From: Anaerolineaceae bacterium
Lineage (GTDB): Bacteria; Planctomycetota; Phycisphaerae; FEN-1346; JAACEH01
Length of the DNA: 13,746 bases
Direction of reading: 5' to 3'
Assembly: GCA_011682595.1 (NCBI GenBank)
Contig: JAACEH010000085.1
Span: forward strand, 1-13,746
Below, piece by piece: positions 7,343 to 13,746 of this stretch; the first letter of the stretch is position 1; every line of letters starts with the position of its first letter. The position numbers and the translations under genes were made by a program. The notes below the pieces were generated by a model. That model did no database searches. It was not told the origin of the DNA and saw only the letters and a list, made by a program, of their open reading frames with translations.

Positions 7343-8782
7343 CTATTTCATCACTCCGACTTCGACCTTCCTGAACCGCGCGGGCGAGACGCCGTGACCG
7401 ACGTGGGCGGTCTGCGAGGGCTGACCCTTGCCGCAGTTGGGCGTGCCGTAAAGGCGCCACTCGGACGGCCCGCAGACGGCGTCGAGAGAGTTCCAGAACT
7501 CCGGCGTGACCCCCGTGTAGGTCGGGTTCTTGAACAACCGGCCGAGCCGGCCGCCCTTAATCTCCCAGGCCACCTCGGTTCCGAACTGAAAGTTCAGCCG
7601 CTTGTTGTCGATGGACCACGAGCGGTTGGTGGCCAGCAGCAGCCCGTTGTCGGTGTCGGCGATCAACTCGTCCAGCGTGCCCTGATGAGGCAGCAGGTTG
7701 ACGTTGGTCATGCGGATCAGCGGTATGCGACTCCAGGAACTGGCCCGCATGGTGCCGCTGCTGGTGCGGCCCAGCAGCGGGGCCGTTTCGCGGCTGGACA
7801 TGTATCCGACGAAGCGGCCCTCGGTGATGATCGGCGTCCGCTGGGCCGGGACGCCCTCGTCGTCGTAGGCGAAGGTGCCCAGGCCACCGGGCACCGTCGC
7901 GTCGGCCACCACGTTGACCAGCGGCGATCCGTATTGCAGGTTGTTCAACTTGTCGAAGGTCAGGAACGAGTCGCCGGCGTAGGCCGACTCCATGCCCATG
8001 ACGCGGTCCAGCTCGATGGGGTGGCCGATCGACTCGTGCACCTGGAGGGCCAGCTGGCCGCCTTCGAGAATGATGGTCATTGGCCCGCTGGGACATTGCG
8101 GCGCGGCCAACAGCTCCAGGACCTCGGCCCTGACGCGCTCGGCCTGGGCGGCGATGTCCAACTCGCGAAAATACTCGTAGCCCGCCGTGGCGAAGTTGCC
8201 GCGAAAACTGTTCGGGTAGCTCCGCACCTGGACCTCGCCGTCGGCCACGGCGGTAGCCGCGATGCCGCCGCCGGTCTCGATGATCCGCTGGCTAATCAGG
8301 CTGCCTTCGGTCGAGGCGAAGGTTTTGACCGTTTCGTAGGCGGCAAAAAACGACTGGGCCAGGACGACCGGTTCGCCCATCATCATTTCGCTGGCCCGGA
8401 TCATGACCTCCAGCTTTTCCTGAAGCGGCACCTCGAAGGGGTCGCTCTGGTGCTCGGTGGTGTACTCGGCCCGGCAGGGTTCGACCGCCGACAGCACCAC
8501 CGGATCGCCGGCCACGAGCTTGCTGGCCCGGGCGATGGCCAGAGCCTGTTTGACGACGCGGTCGATCTCCTCCTCGGTCACCAGATGCGAGGAATGGAAT
8601 CCCCAGGCGCCGTCGACCAGCACTCGCACGCCGAAGCCGCTGGACTGCTCTTCGGTCAGCGTTTCGACGGCGGCGTTGCTGACGCCGATGTCCTGCTCGC
8701 GCTGCCGGAGGAAGCGCACGTCGCCGTAGTCGGCGCCGCAACTCTTGATGGCCTGAACTGCCTGGTGGGCCAGCTCTTGCAC
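7343..8782 (-). CDS. tldD: TldD metalloprotease subunit
   Basis: A 479-residue zinc metallopeptidase that, with TldE, degrades or matures small unfolded peptides in the cytoplasm (E. coli TldD/E cleaves microcin B17 leader and CcdA). The motif HESIGH (His249, Glu250, His254) provides two zinc ligands and the general base. Cys450 in TPNCGKGQP matches the third ligand known in E. coli. The family N-terminus (SGFGVRVLVDGAWGF) and C-terminus (SWSIDNKRLNFQFGTEVAW) are both present, and length is normal. GTG at 8782 is preferred because AGGAGG lies 7 nt upstream; a longer start at 8926 would read through the REPIN-like palindromes. First gene of the tldD-tldE-dehydrogenase unit. Confidence 0.95.
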   Translation of the reverse strand: MQELAHQAVQAIKSCGADYGDVRFLRQREQDIGVSNAAVETLTEEQSSGFGVRVLVDGAWGFHSSHLVTEEEIDRVVKQALAIARASKLVAGDPVVLSAVEPCRAEYTTEHQSDPFEVPLQEKLEVMIRASEMMMGEPVVLAQSFFAAYETVKTFASTEGSLISQRIIETGGGIAATAVADGEVQVRSYPNSFRGNFATAGYEYFRELDIAAQAERVRAEVLELLAAPQCPSGPMTIILEGGQLALQVHESIGHPIELDRVMGMESAYAGDSFLTFDKLNNLQYGSPLVNVVADATVPGGLGTFAYDDEGVPAQRTPIITEGRFVGYMSSRETAPLLGRTSSGTMRASSWSRIPLIRMTNVNLLPHQGTLDELIADTDNGLLLATNRSWSIDNKRLNFQFGTEVAWEIKGGRLGRLFKNPTYTGVTPEFWNSLDAVCGPSEWRLYGTPNCGKGQPSQTAHVGHGVSPARFRKVEVGVMK

Positions 8783-8845
8783 GGGTGGTCCTCCTGATAC
8801 TACAACGCGACTTCCTTCGGCGGGGCCGGATAACTTTCTTGTCGC

Positions 8846-8922
8846 GTGGCACGGCCGGTCTTGCCGGCCGTGGGCGAACGCTCCATGACTCTCGCCACGG
8901 CGGGCAAGCCCCGCCGTGCCAC
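8846..8922. repeat. REPIN-like inverted pair in the tldD leader
   Basis: Left unit: GTGG (8846-8849), then CACGGCCGG-TCTTG-CCGGCCGTG (8850-8872). Right unit, inverted: CACGGCGGG-CAAGC-CCCGCCGTG (8896-8918), then CCAC (8919-8922). Each has a perfect 9-bp stem and 5-nt loop. Put in the same orientation, the two units differ at one stem pair (C-G versus G-C), compensated on both arms, and at one loop base. Same family as 4760-4830: GTGGCA-Y-G opening and CTTG at the tip. Confidence 0.75.
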
Positions 8923-8931
8923 ACATCTATT

Positions 8932-8954
8932 GTGGCCCAGGTTCGACCTGGCCA
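8932..8954. repeat. Further palindrome with GTGG-like foot
   Basis: CCAGGT-TCG-ACCTGG (8937-8951) is a perfect 6-bp stem, extended by TGG/CCA outside a bulged C. GTGG (8932-8935) precedes it. It lies 10 nt from the REPIN-like pair and may be a diverged third unit. Confidence 0.4.
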
Positions 8955-8974
8955 ACCTCCTACATGGTGCGTGA

Positions 8975-9003
8975 AGTATAAGGTGTCGGCCGCGAGCGGG
9001 CAA
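8975..9003 (-). promoter_or_regulatory. Candidate promoter of the tldD operon
   Basis: On the minus strand TTGCCC (9003-8998), 17-nt spacer, TATACT (8980-8975). The -10 is near consensus, the -35 is weak. Transcripts would have a leader of nearly 190 nt containing the palindromes at 8846-8954. Confidence 0.35.
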
Positions 9004-9051
9004 GACACAAGAGGCGGCTACCGTCGGGTCGGGGGAGGGGCGTTTTTTACG

Positions 9052-9079
9052 TTGCGACCACTCCCCGGGGCGGTACACT
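9052..9079 (+). promoter_or_regulatory. Candidate promoter of the VWA/GATase-like gene
   Basis: TTGCGA (9052-9057), 16-nt spacer, TACACT (9074-9079). A start near 9086 would leave only about 6 nt before the GTG at 9092 and 30 nt before the ATG at 9116, which slightly favours the ATG. Confidence 0.35.
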
Positions 9080-9091
9080 AAAGGTCAGGGT

Positions 9092-11461
9092 GTGACTGAC
9101 GGGGAAAATCGCACGATGTCCGTAGTTACCGCTTCCGACATACTGGCCGCTCACCTGAACTTCGATCCGTTCGGTGGCTATTCTCTGGCCTTGCCGCTCG
9201 GGGCGATGTTCGCTCTGGCCCTGCTTCTGGGCTACGGGCGGATGACGCGGCAGGTCGGCGGCCGAACGAGGCGAATTCTCCTGGCCCTTCGCGGAGGCGC
9301 CGCCCTGGCGGTTATTTTCGTCCTGATGCGTCCCACGCTGGTCAGTGTCAGCACGCGCTACGAGCGCCCTCTGGTGGTGATCATGAAGGACGTCTCGCGG
9401 AGCATGAGCATTCGCGACGAGGGCCCGCGGGACAAGTCGCCGGACCGCAACAGTCCGATGGCCACTCGCAGCGAGGCGGTCCACAGTGAACTTAAGCGGA
9501 ACGAGAAGCTGCTGCGGGAACTGGCCGCCAAGTACGACCTGGCGACCTACCAGTTCAGCGACAAGCTGACCTCCGTGGCCAAGGGCCTGGCCCGGCCGGT
9601 CGCCGCTCGCGGTCCGCAGCTTCTGGCCCAACAGGTGAGCGAGACAATCGGCGCCGTCGAACCCGCCGACGGGCCGAGCACGCGCCTGGGCGACTGTCTC
9701 AGCGCCGCCTACGAGGAGAACGTCCGCCGCAAAATTCTCGGCGTCGTCCTGATGACCGACGGGCAGAGCAACCTGTCGCAGGCCCGGGCAACCGACGTGG
9801 CCCGTCGTTTCGGCAAACTGAGCATCCCCATCCACTCGGTGGCCTACGGGTCGGCCGAGCCCACCGGGGCGGTGCGCGACAGCATAGCCCGGGATATTGA
9901 AGCCCGCTCCACCGTCTTTGTGGGCAACCGCACCGAAGTCAGCGGCGAATTTCTGTTCCACGGCCTGAAAGGTCGGCAGATCGGCGTCCGCCTGCTGGTT
10001 GACGGAAAGGTCGTGGCCCGCGAACAGGTGAAGGTGCCGTCGAACCGTTTCACCCGGCGAGTGCGTCTGCCGTACCGCGCCTCGGCCCCGGGCAGCCACA
10101 AGCTGGAGCTGGAGGCCGGGCCGGTCGAAGGCGAGCAGTGCACGACGAACAATCGCATCTCGACCTTCGTCGATGTGGTCAAAGGCGGCCTGAAGGTTCT
10201 GCTGGTGCGAGGTTTCCTGCGTCCGGAGGGGGCTTACATTTCCCGCTCGGTCCGCCAGGCGGGCGAGTTCGACGTCGATTCGGTGGTGCTGATCACTCGC
10301 CGGCAGGCGGCCCGGCTGGTGCCCGACACGGTGCAGGGGTGGGCCGACTACGAGGTGGTCCTTTTTGATGACGTGCCGCGAAGTTACCTGTCGGCCCGGC
10401 AGGCTTCGTCGCTGAAGGCGGCGGTCGCCGACGGGGTGGGGTTCCTGATGATCGGCGGCGAACATGCCTTCGCCAGCGGCGGCTATGCGGGCACCCCCCT
10501 GGCGGACCTGTTGCCGGTTCGCATAACCAGCGGCCAGGGCCAGATTGCCGGGCCGCTGAAGTTCCAACCCAAACCGGCCGGACTGCAGATGCGAATCCTC
10601 CAGTTGGAGAAGAACGGATCGGCCCAGGCCTGGAAGTCATTGCCGCCACTGGCCGGGGCCAATGTTGTCGGGCCGCCAAAGAGCAGCGCCGAGGTGTTGG
10701 CCGTCGGGGGTAATAATAATGTGCCGCTGCTGGTTGTCGGACAGTACAGGAAGGGCCGCGTCGCGGCGCTGACCGTCGACACCACATGGCAGTGGTATCT
10801 CCAGGGCAGCGACGATCCGCCGGGCAAATACCATCGCCGATTCTGGCGGCAACTGCTGCTCTACCTGACCGGCCAGGACACCGAAAGGCGGGGCAACGTC
10901 TGGGTGATGACCAGCCAGCAGCGCTACAGCCTGCCCAACCTGCTGAGCAAACGCAGGGCGGTGGTGGCCACGGCCGGCGTGTCGGACGGCCAGGGCATTC
11001 CGGTCACCGACGCGACGTGCACGCTGACGCTTTCCGGCCCGGGCGGCCCGGGCGGCCAGAGCAAGCGCGACGTGGCCGTCAGGCGGCGCGGCGACAACTA
11101 CGAGGCCGTCATCGCCGCGGACCGGGTGGGCGACTACAAGTTGGAACTGGCGGCTTTTCGCGGCGGCAAGAAGGTCGGCCAGGCGGCCACGCGTTTCGTG
11201 GTCTGGGAGCCGGACCTGGAGATGGAGATGCCGCAAGCCGACCTCGAGGGCTTGGCCGAGCTTTCGCGGATTTCCGGCGGCAAGGCTTACCGCAGCGGCG
11301 AGCTGCGCAGTGTGTTGCGAAGCCTTCTGGCCCGGGACGTGACGAATCCGGTCAAGTTCGAGCAGCGGCGGGGCCTGTGGGACAACTTTGCGATGCTGGC
11401 CGTTTTTGCTTCGCTGCTGGCCGCCGAATGGGTGCTTCGCAAGCGGTGCGGGCTGGTCTGA
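9092..11461 (+). CDS. Membrane VWA protein with glutamine-amidotransferase-like domain
   Basis: A 789-residue membrane protein. Two N-terminal membrane segments (about 31-47 and 62-79) precede a von Willebrand A domain with a complete MIDAS site: DVSRS (Asp100, Ser102, Ser104), Thr197 in PSTRLG and Asp223 in MTDGQSN. A middle region from about residue 365 (LKVLLVRGF) to LLPV resembles the class I glutamine-amidotransferase fold. The expected nucleophile position reads MIGGEHAFASGGY with no Cys, so it is probably non-catalytic. A further beta-rich segment follows, then a C-terminal membrane helix (about 766-782) ending KRCGLV. This architecture is common in planctomycete and related genomes, often near MoxR/BatA genes, none of which is visible here. 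GTG at 9092 has AAGG 7 nt upstream; ATG at 9116 is an equally possible start. Confidence 0.85.
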   Translation: MTDGENRTMSVVTASDILAAHLNFDPFGGYSLALPLGAMFALALLLGYGRMTRQVGGRTRRILLALRGGAALAVIFVLMRPTLVSVSTRYERPLVVIMKDVSRSMSIRDEGPRDKSPDRNSPMATRSEAVHSELKRNEKLLRELAAKYDLATYQFSDKLTSVAKGLARPVAARGPQLLAQQVSETIGAVEPADGPSTRLGDCLSAAYEENVRRKILGVVLMTDGQSNLSQARATDVARRFGKLSIPIHSVAYGSAEPTGAVRDSIARDIEARSTVFVGNRTEVSGEFLFHGLKGRQIGVRLLVDGKVVAREQVKVPSNRFTRRVRLPYRASAPGSHKLELEAGPVEGEQCTTNNRISTFVDVVKGGLKVLLVRGFLRPEGAYISRSVRQAGEFDVDSVVLITRRQAARLVPDTVQGWADYEVVLFDDVPRSYLSARQASSLKAAVADGVGFLMIGGEHAFASGGYAGTPLADLLPVRITSGQGQIAGPLKFQPKPAGLQMRILQLEKNGSAQAWKSLPPLAGANVVGPPKSSAEVLAVGGNNNVPLLVVGQYRKGRVAALTVDTTWQWYLQGSDDPPGKYHRRFWRQLLLYLTGQDTERRGNVWVMTSQQRYSLPNLLSKRRAVVATAGVSDGQGIPVTDATCTLTLSGPGGPGGQSKRDVAVRRRGDNYEAVIAADRVGDYKLELAAFRGGKKVGQAATRFVVWEPDLEMEMPQADLEGLAELSRISGGKAYRSGELRSVLRSLLARDVTNPVKFEQRRGLWDNFAMLAVFASLLAAEWVLRKRCGLV

Positions 11462-11483
11462 AACTCCGGGGGCGGGCTCTTTA

Positions 11484-11511
11484 CTCTTTTCTCTTTTCTC
11501 TTTTCTCTTTA
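11484..11511 (+). repeat. 7-bp pyrimidine microsatellite
   Basis: Three exact copies of CTCTTTT and a fourth differing in its last base (CTCTTTA), 22 nt after the VWA gene stop. A tract like this is prone to slippage. It is not preceded by a hairpin, so it is not a standard terminator. Confidence 0.8.
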
Positions 11512-11546
11512 GGGGGCAAAATGTCGGGGGGGCGGACAGATATTTG

Positions 11547-11576
11547 TTGCATTAGGCTTCTTTCGGCGACTATAAT
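11547..11576 (+). promoter_or_regulatory. Promoter of the small membrane-anchored protein gene
   Basis: TTGCAT (11547-11552), 18-nt spacer, perfect TATAAT (11571-11576) in a locally AT-rich patch. Predicted start near 11583, leaving a leader of about 85 nt before the ATG at 11668. Confidence 0.6.
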
Positions 11577-11579
11577 AAT

Positions 11580-11647
11580 GGGGCACGGGGCCGGTGCGCA
11601 CAGGTGACCGTCAAACCCTGATGGCAGAAGCACTTGTGTGTCGCCCC
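11580..11647 (+). promoter_or_regulatory. Possible structured leader RNA, class unknown
   Basis: Nested pairings can be drawn by hand: GGGGC (11580-11584) with GCCCC (11643-11647); GCACAGGTG (11598-11606) with CACTTGTGT (11631-11639), 9 bp including two G-U pairs; and CCGTCA (11608-11613) with TGATGG (11619-11624) around the loop AACCC. The fold lies directly after a TATAAT box and ends about 20 nt before the ATG. I compared it from memory with TPP, cyclic-di-GMP, fluoride, cobalamin and guanidine riboswitches and none fits. The outermost stem may be only partly transcribed. No energy calculation was possible. Confidence 0.35.
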
Positions 11648-11667
11648 GTCTTGATGCGGGCAAAAAG

Positions 11668-12060
11668 ATGACCTCGTCCAGAGGCTGGTCAATTGTTGCT
11701 CTGGTGATCGCATTGGCGCTGAGCAGCGCCGGCGTGTGGTGGCTTTCTGCGTCGAGGGCCGATGCTCAGGGCGGCGCGGCCTTTGTCTCCGGCGGATCGG
11801 ACGGCCGGTTCACCATGGCCTCCGGACCACTGGGCGAGAAGAAACTCGGCGTCTTCATCATCGACGCCCAGACAATGCGGCTGCTGGTTTACGCCATCGA
11901 CAGCGAGAGCCGGCAGTTGAAACTGATGGCGGTTCGCGATATTTCGCAGGACGTTCGCCTGTCGTACTGGAACAACGACAAACCGTTGCCCGAGGAGATT
12001 CGCAAGCGGCTCGACTCCGGCAGCGGCAGGAAGCAACCCGGCGACGCACCGTTGCCATAG
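11668..12060 (+). CDS. Small membrane-anchored protein, unknown function (130 aa)
   Basis: Begins MTSSRG, followed by one hydrophobic segment (WSIVALVIALALSSAGVWWL, about residues 7-26), then SASRADAQGG, so it is either a signal-anchor protein or a secreted protein cleaved after ADA. The soluble part has a compact repeated beta pattern, KKLGVFIIDAQTMRLLVYAI and then RQLKLMAVRDISQDVRLSYW, ending in a hydrophilic tail. I do not recognise a characterised family. ATG at 11668 is chosen over GTG at 11638 because the latter lies inside the predicted leader stem and adds no hydrophobic or conserved sequence. The ribosome site is weak (GCGGG, about 7 nt upstream). It is followed by the HTH-membrane gene 74 nt downstream on the same strand. 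Confidence 0.7.
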   Translation: MTSSRGWSIVALVIALALSSAGVWWLSASRADAQGGAAFVSGGSDGRFTMASGPLGEKKLGVFIIDAQTMRLLVYAIDSESRQLKLMAVRDISQDVRLSYWNNDKPLPEEIRKRLDSGSGRKQPGDAPLP

Positions 12061-12065
12061 ATACG

Positions 12066-12096
12066 GATTGAAACGGAGAGTTCGGAGTTTTCAATC
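12066..12096 (+). other. Hairpin between two plus-strand genes
   Basis: GATTGAAA (12066-12073) pairs with TTTCAATC (12089-12096), 8 bp, enclosing a 15-nt loop with the direct repeat CGGAG. There is no T-run, so it is probably an mRNA stem within a common transcript rather than a terminator. Confidence 0.4.
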
Positions 12097-12134
12097 GGGT
12101 GTTTGTTGTTACCGGCCACCGCAAGGAGGTAGTT

Positions 12135-12932
12135 GTGGAGAAATATCTGACGATTGAGGAAACGGCCCAGAAACTGGGCAAGTCTGTCGACGACGTTCGG
12201 GCCATGATGAACGCCGGCCAGTTGCACGGCATGATGGCCGACGGGGTGTTCAAGTTCAAAGAGTCGGATGTCGAGGCCCTGTCCGGGGAGTCCAAGGAAG
12301 ACACCCTGATGACCATCGAGGGCGATGTCCTGTTCGCCGAGGGCGAAGCCGACCAGCCGGCCGACGCCGCCGCGGAAACGTGGATTGCCGCCGACATGGA
12401 AAATGTTTTCGAGAGCGAAGATTTCAACATCGAGTCGGCCACTCCCGAGACGGCCATGACGGCCGATGAGTTGCAGCCCGCGCCGCTGATGCTCAGCCCC
12501 GAGAGCGACGACACCAGTCTCGGGGCCGTGCTCGTGGAAGATGAGGCGGGCCAAGGAGCCCCCGGCGAGGACCTGCTGGGTGACGAGCCGGTCATCTCCA
12601 TCGATCCGGAATCGGGCATCGCCACGATTACCTCGCCCACCCCGGGCATCAGTCGCACCCGCATGATTATCGTCAGCGAGCCCGAGCCGCGGCACAAGGC
12701 CTTCACGCCGCTGCTGGCCATTTCGCTGATTGTCGGCCTGTTCGCCCTGTTCGCCGTCGGCTCGGCCTTCATGGGCCTGCTGCCGAGTCAGGTCGAGTGG
12801 GCCGAAGAGAACCTGCCGTACCTGGCTGGGGGGGCTGGCTTTGTGGCCCTCATTGCCGGGATCGTCGGCTACGTGCTCGACCGGCAGAAAGCAGCCGGCG
12901 AAGCTGCCGCCGCGAGGCTCGGACGGCGGTAG
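12135..12932 (+). CDS. Helix-turn-helix protein with two C-terminal membrane segments
   Basis: A 265-residue protein. The N-terminus (about 4-49: YLTIEETAQKLGKSVDDVR, then a short wing and FKFKESDVEAL) matches the MerR/excisionase-type HTH_17 fold that binds DNA. A long acidic, Ala/Glu/Asp-rich linker (about 50-185) follows. Then come two hydrophobic segments (about 190-217, LLAISLIVGLFALFAVGSAF, and 227-248) and a basic tail. This implies a DNA-binding domain tethered to the inner membrane, or an HTH fold reused for protein contacts. GTG at 12135 is chosen because AAGGAGG (12123-12129) lies 5 nt upstream; GTG at 12099 would put that site inside the gene. Target unknown. It is followed by a terminator and an OmpA-family lipoprotein gene. 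Confidence 0.8.
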   Translation: MEKYLTIEETAQKLGKSVDDVRAMMNAGQLHGMMADGVFKFKESDVEALSGESKEDTLMTIEGDVLFAEGEADQPADAAAETWIAADMENVFESEDFNIESATPETAMTADELQPAPLMLSPESDDTSLGAVLVEDEAGQGAPGEDLLGDEPVISIDPESGIATITSPTPGISRTRMIIVSEPEPRHKAFTPLLAISLIVGLFALFAVGSAFMGLLPSQVEWAEENLPYLAGGAGFVALIAGIVGYVLDRQKAAGEAAAARLGRR

Positions 12933-12959
12933 AAATGCTGTGGATATCGTAAAGGAAGA

Positions 12960-13007
12960 CCCGGCCGCTCGTTCCGACAAAGCCGGCCGGGCCATGTCGC
13001 TTTTTTT
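12960..13007 (+). terminator. Rho-independent terminator after the HTH-membrane gene
   Basis: CCCGGCCG (12960-12967) pairs with CGGCCGGG (12984-12991). A run of seven T follows at 13001-13007. The stem is 9 nt from the T-run; an alternative CGACA/TGTCG stem (12975-12979 with 12995-12999) would sit directly beside it. It separates the HTH gene from the OmpA gene. Confidence 0.6.
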
Positions 13008-13081
13008 GCATGTCTTGGATAAGTTGGTCTTGTCGAGAGGCAAGAGCATCTGAGAGTTTGCCCAGGAAAGGAGTGGTTTCC

Positions 13082-13746
13082 ATGAGAATCCTCAATCTGA
13101 TGGGTAAGGCCCTGGTGGTCGCAGTGTTGGTTCCGATGGTGGTCGGTGGCTGCGATGAACTGCAGAAAGAAGTGAGAACCTTGCGGATACAGAACCGCAC
13201 ACTGGGGGAGCAACTGATCGATAAGGACGGCCAGATCGTGGCCCTGCAGGAGCGAAACCGCTCGCTGGAGGCCAAGATCAAGGACTTCGATGTCCTGATG
13301 GGCGCCAAGAACGATCAAATTCAGACTCTCAAGGACGAGAATGTCGCCCTGCGGGCCGACCTGGTCAAGAGGGATGCCCACATCAGCGATCTGATCTCCA
13401 AACTGGCCGAGCGGCCAACCGGTGGAGGCGGAATACCCAAACACATTCAGAATCTGTTGCTGGCCCTGCAGGAGAGCTATCCGGAGTTCTTCGTCTACGA
13501 TCAGGCCAATGGGCAGTTGAGATTCTCCTCCGACATCACCTTCGCCTCGGGCGAAGATATTGTCCAGCCCAAGGCCCAGGAGGTGCTGACCAAACTGGCC
13601 GCCATCCTCAACCAGGAAGAGGCCCGCCCGATTCTCATCGCCATCGTCGGCCACACCGATAACACGAGGGTTCGCAAGCAGCGGACCAAAATGCTTCACA
13701 AGGATAACCAGGGGCTCTCGGAACACCGGGCCGAGGCGGTCCAGAA
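13082..13746 (+). CDS. OmpA-family peptidoglycan-binding lipoprotein, 3' end outside window
   Basis: The open frame runs off the right edge after 221 codons. The N-terminus is a lipoprotein signal: MRILNLMGKALVVAVLVP leading to VVGGC, with Cys24 as the probable lipidated residue. A coiled coil (about 28-108, repeats such as IVALQERNRSLEAKI and IQTLKDENVALRADL) leads through a Gly-rich hinge (TGGGGIP) to an OmpA C-terminal domain. That domain is recognised by LRFSSDITFASGEDIVQP, IVGHTDN (Asp193, which contacts diaminopimelate in the family) and LSEHRAEAV (the matching Arg). It would tether the outer membrane to peptidoglycan, with the coiled coil as spacer or trimerisation stalk. AAAGGAG (13067-13073) lies 8 nt before the ATG. 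Resembles Pal/MotB-type domains; a Pal-like role is likeliest given the lipobox. Confidence 0.9.
   Translation, partial: MRILNLMGKALVVAVLVPMVVGGCDELQKEVRTLRIQNRTLGEQLIDKDGQIVALQERNRSLEAKIKDFDVLMGAKNDQIQTLKDENVALRADLVKRDAHISDLISKLAERPTGGGGIPKHIQNLLLALQESYPEFFVYDQANGQLRFSSDITFASGEDIVQPKAQEVLTKLAAILNQEEARPILIAIVGHTDNTRVRKQRTKMLHKDNQGLSEHRAEAVQ

Noticed and set aside
8783..8926. N-terminal extension of TldD starting at 8926
   Set aside because: The extension is translated from the REPIN-like palindromes; the GTG at 8782 has a strong AGGAGG site and gives the normal family length.
12064..12096. CRISPR-like repeat (GGATTGAAAC and TTTCAATC)
   Set aside because: Only one copy is present, arranged as a hairpin, with no spacers or cas genes.

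Overview
The window is high-GC bacterial DNA. Its gene content points to a planctomycete-like chromosome: a VWA/glutamine-amidotransferase-like membrane protein, a SurA/PpiD-type membrane-anchored chaperone with a charged linker, and an OmpA-type lipoprotein. This assignment is inferred from protein style; no rRNA or other phylogenetic marker is present. No prophage, CRISPR array or complete transposon is seen.

Layout. (1) 1-1591, minus strand: most of topA (DNA topoisomerase I), cut by the window's left edge and split by a frameshift near 845. (2) 1840-3957, plus: SurA/PpiD-like chaperone, divergent from topA across a region with a candidate promoter for each side. (3) 3965-4320: tRNA-Phe(GAA) with its own promoter and terminator, flanked by two G-rich tandem-repeat arrays. 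(4) 4321-4927: an unusual non-core stretch. It holds an 82-bp double-hairpin element, a truncated coding fragment, a 55-codon membrane peptide whose end is encoded by repeat DNA, and several palindromes with a GTGG foot that resemble REP/REPIN elements. (5) 8782-4928, minus: an apparent operon tldD - tldE (frameshifted) - zinc alcohol/polyol dehydrogenase. Its leader carries another REPIN-like pair. (6) 9092-11461, plus: VWA/GATase-like membrane protein. (7) 11571-12060: near-consensus promoter, a possible structured leader RNA, and a small membrane-anchored protein. (8) 12135-12932: a helix-turn-helix protein with two C-terminal membrane segments, followed by a terminator. (9) 13082-13746: an OmpA-family lipoprotein cut by the right edge.

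How the genes relate: TldD and TldE form the known heterodimeric zinc protease that trims small peptides, and the dehydrogenase appears co-transcribed with them. The chaperone, the OmpA lipoprotein and probably the HTH-membrane protein are envelope-associated. TopA and tRNA-Phe are housekeeping. The most notable signals are the dispersed REP/REPIN-like palindromes with paired covariation, the folded leader upstream of the small membrane protein, and two same-polarity frameshifts in conserved genes. The frameshifts are most simply assembly errors but should be checked.
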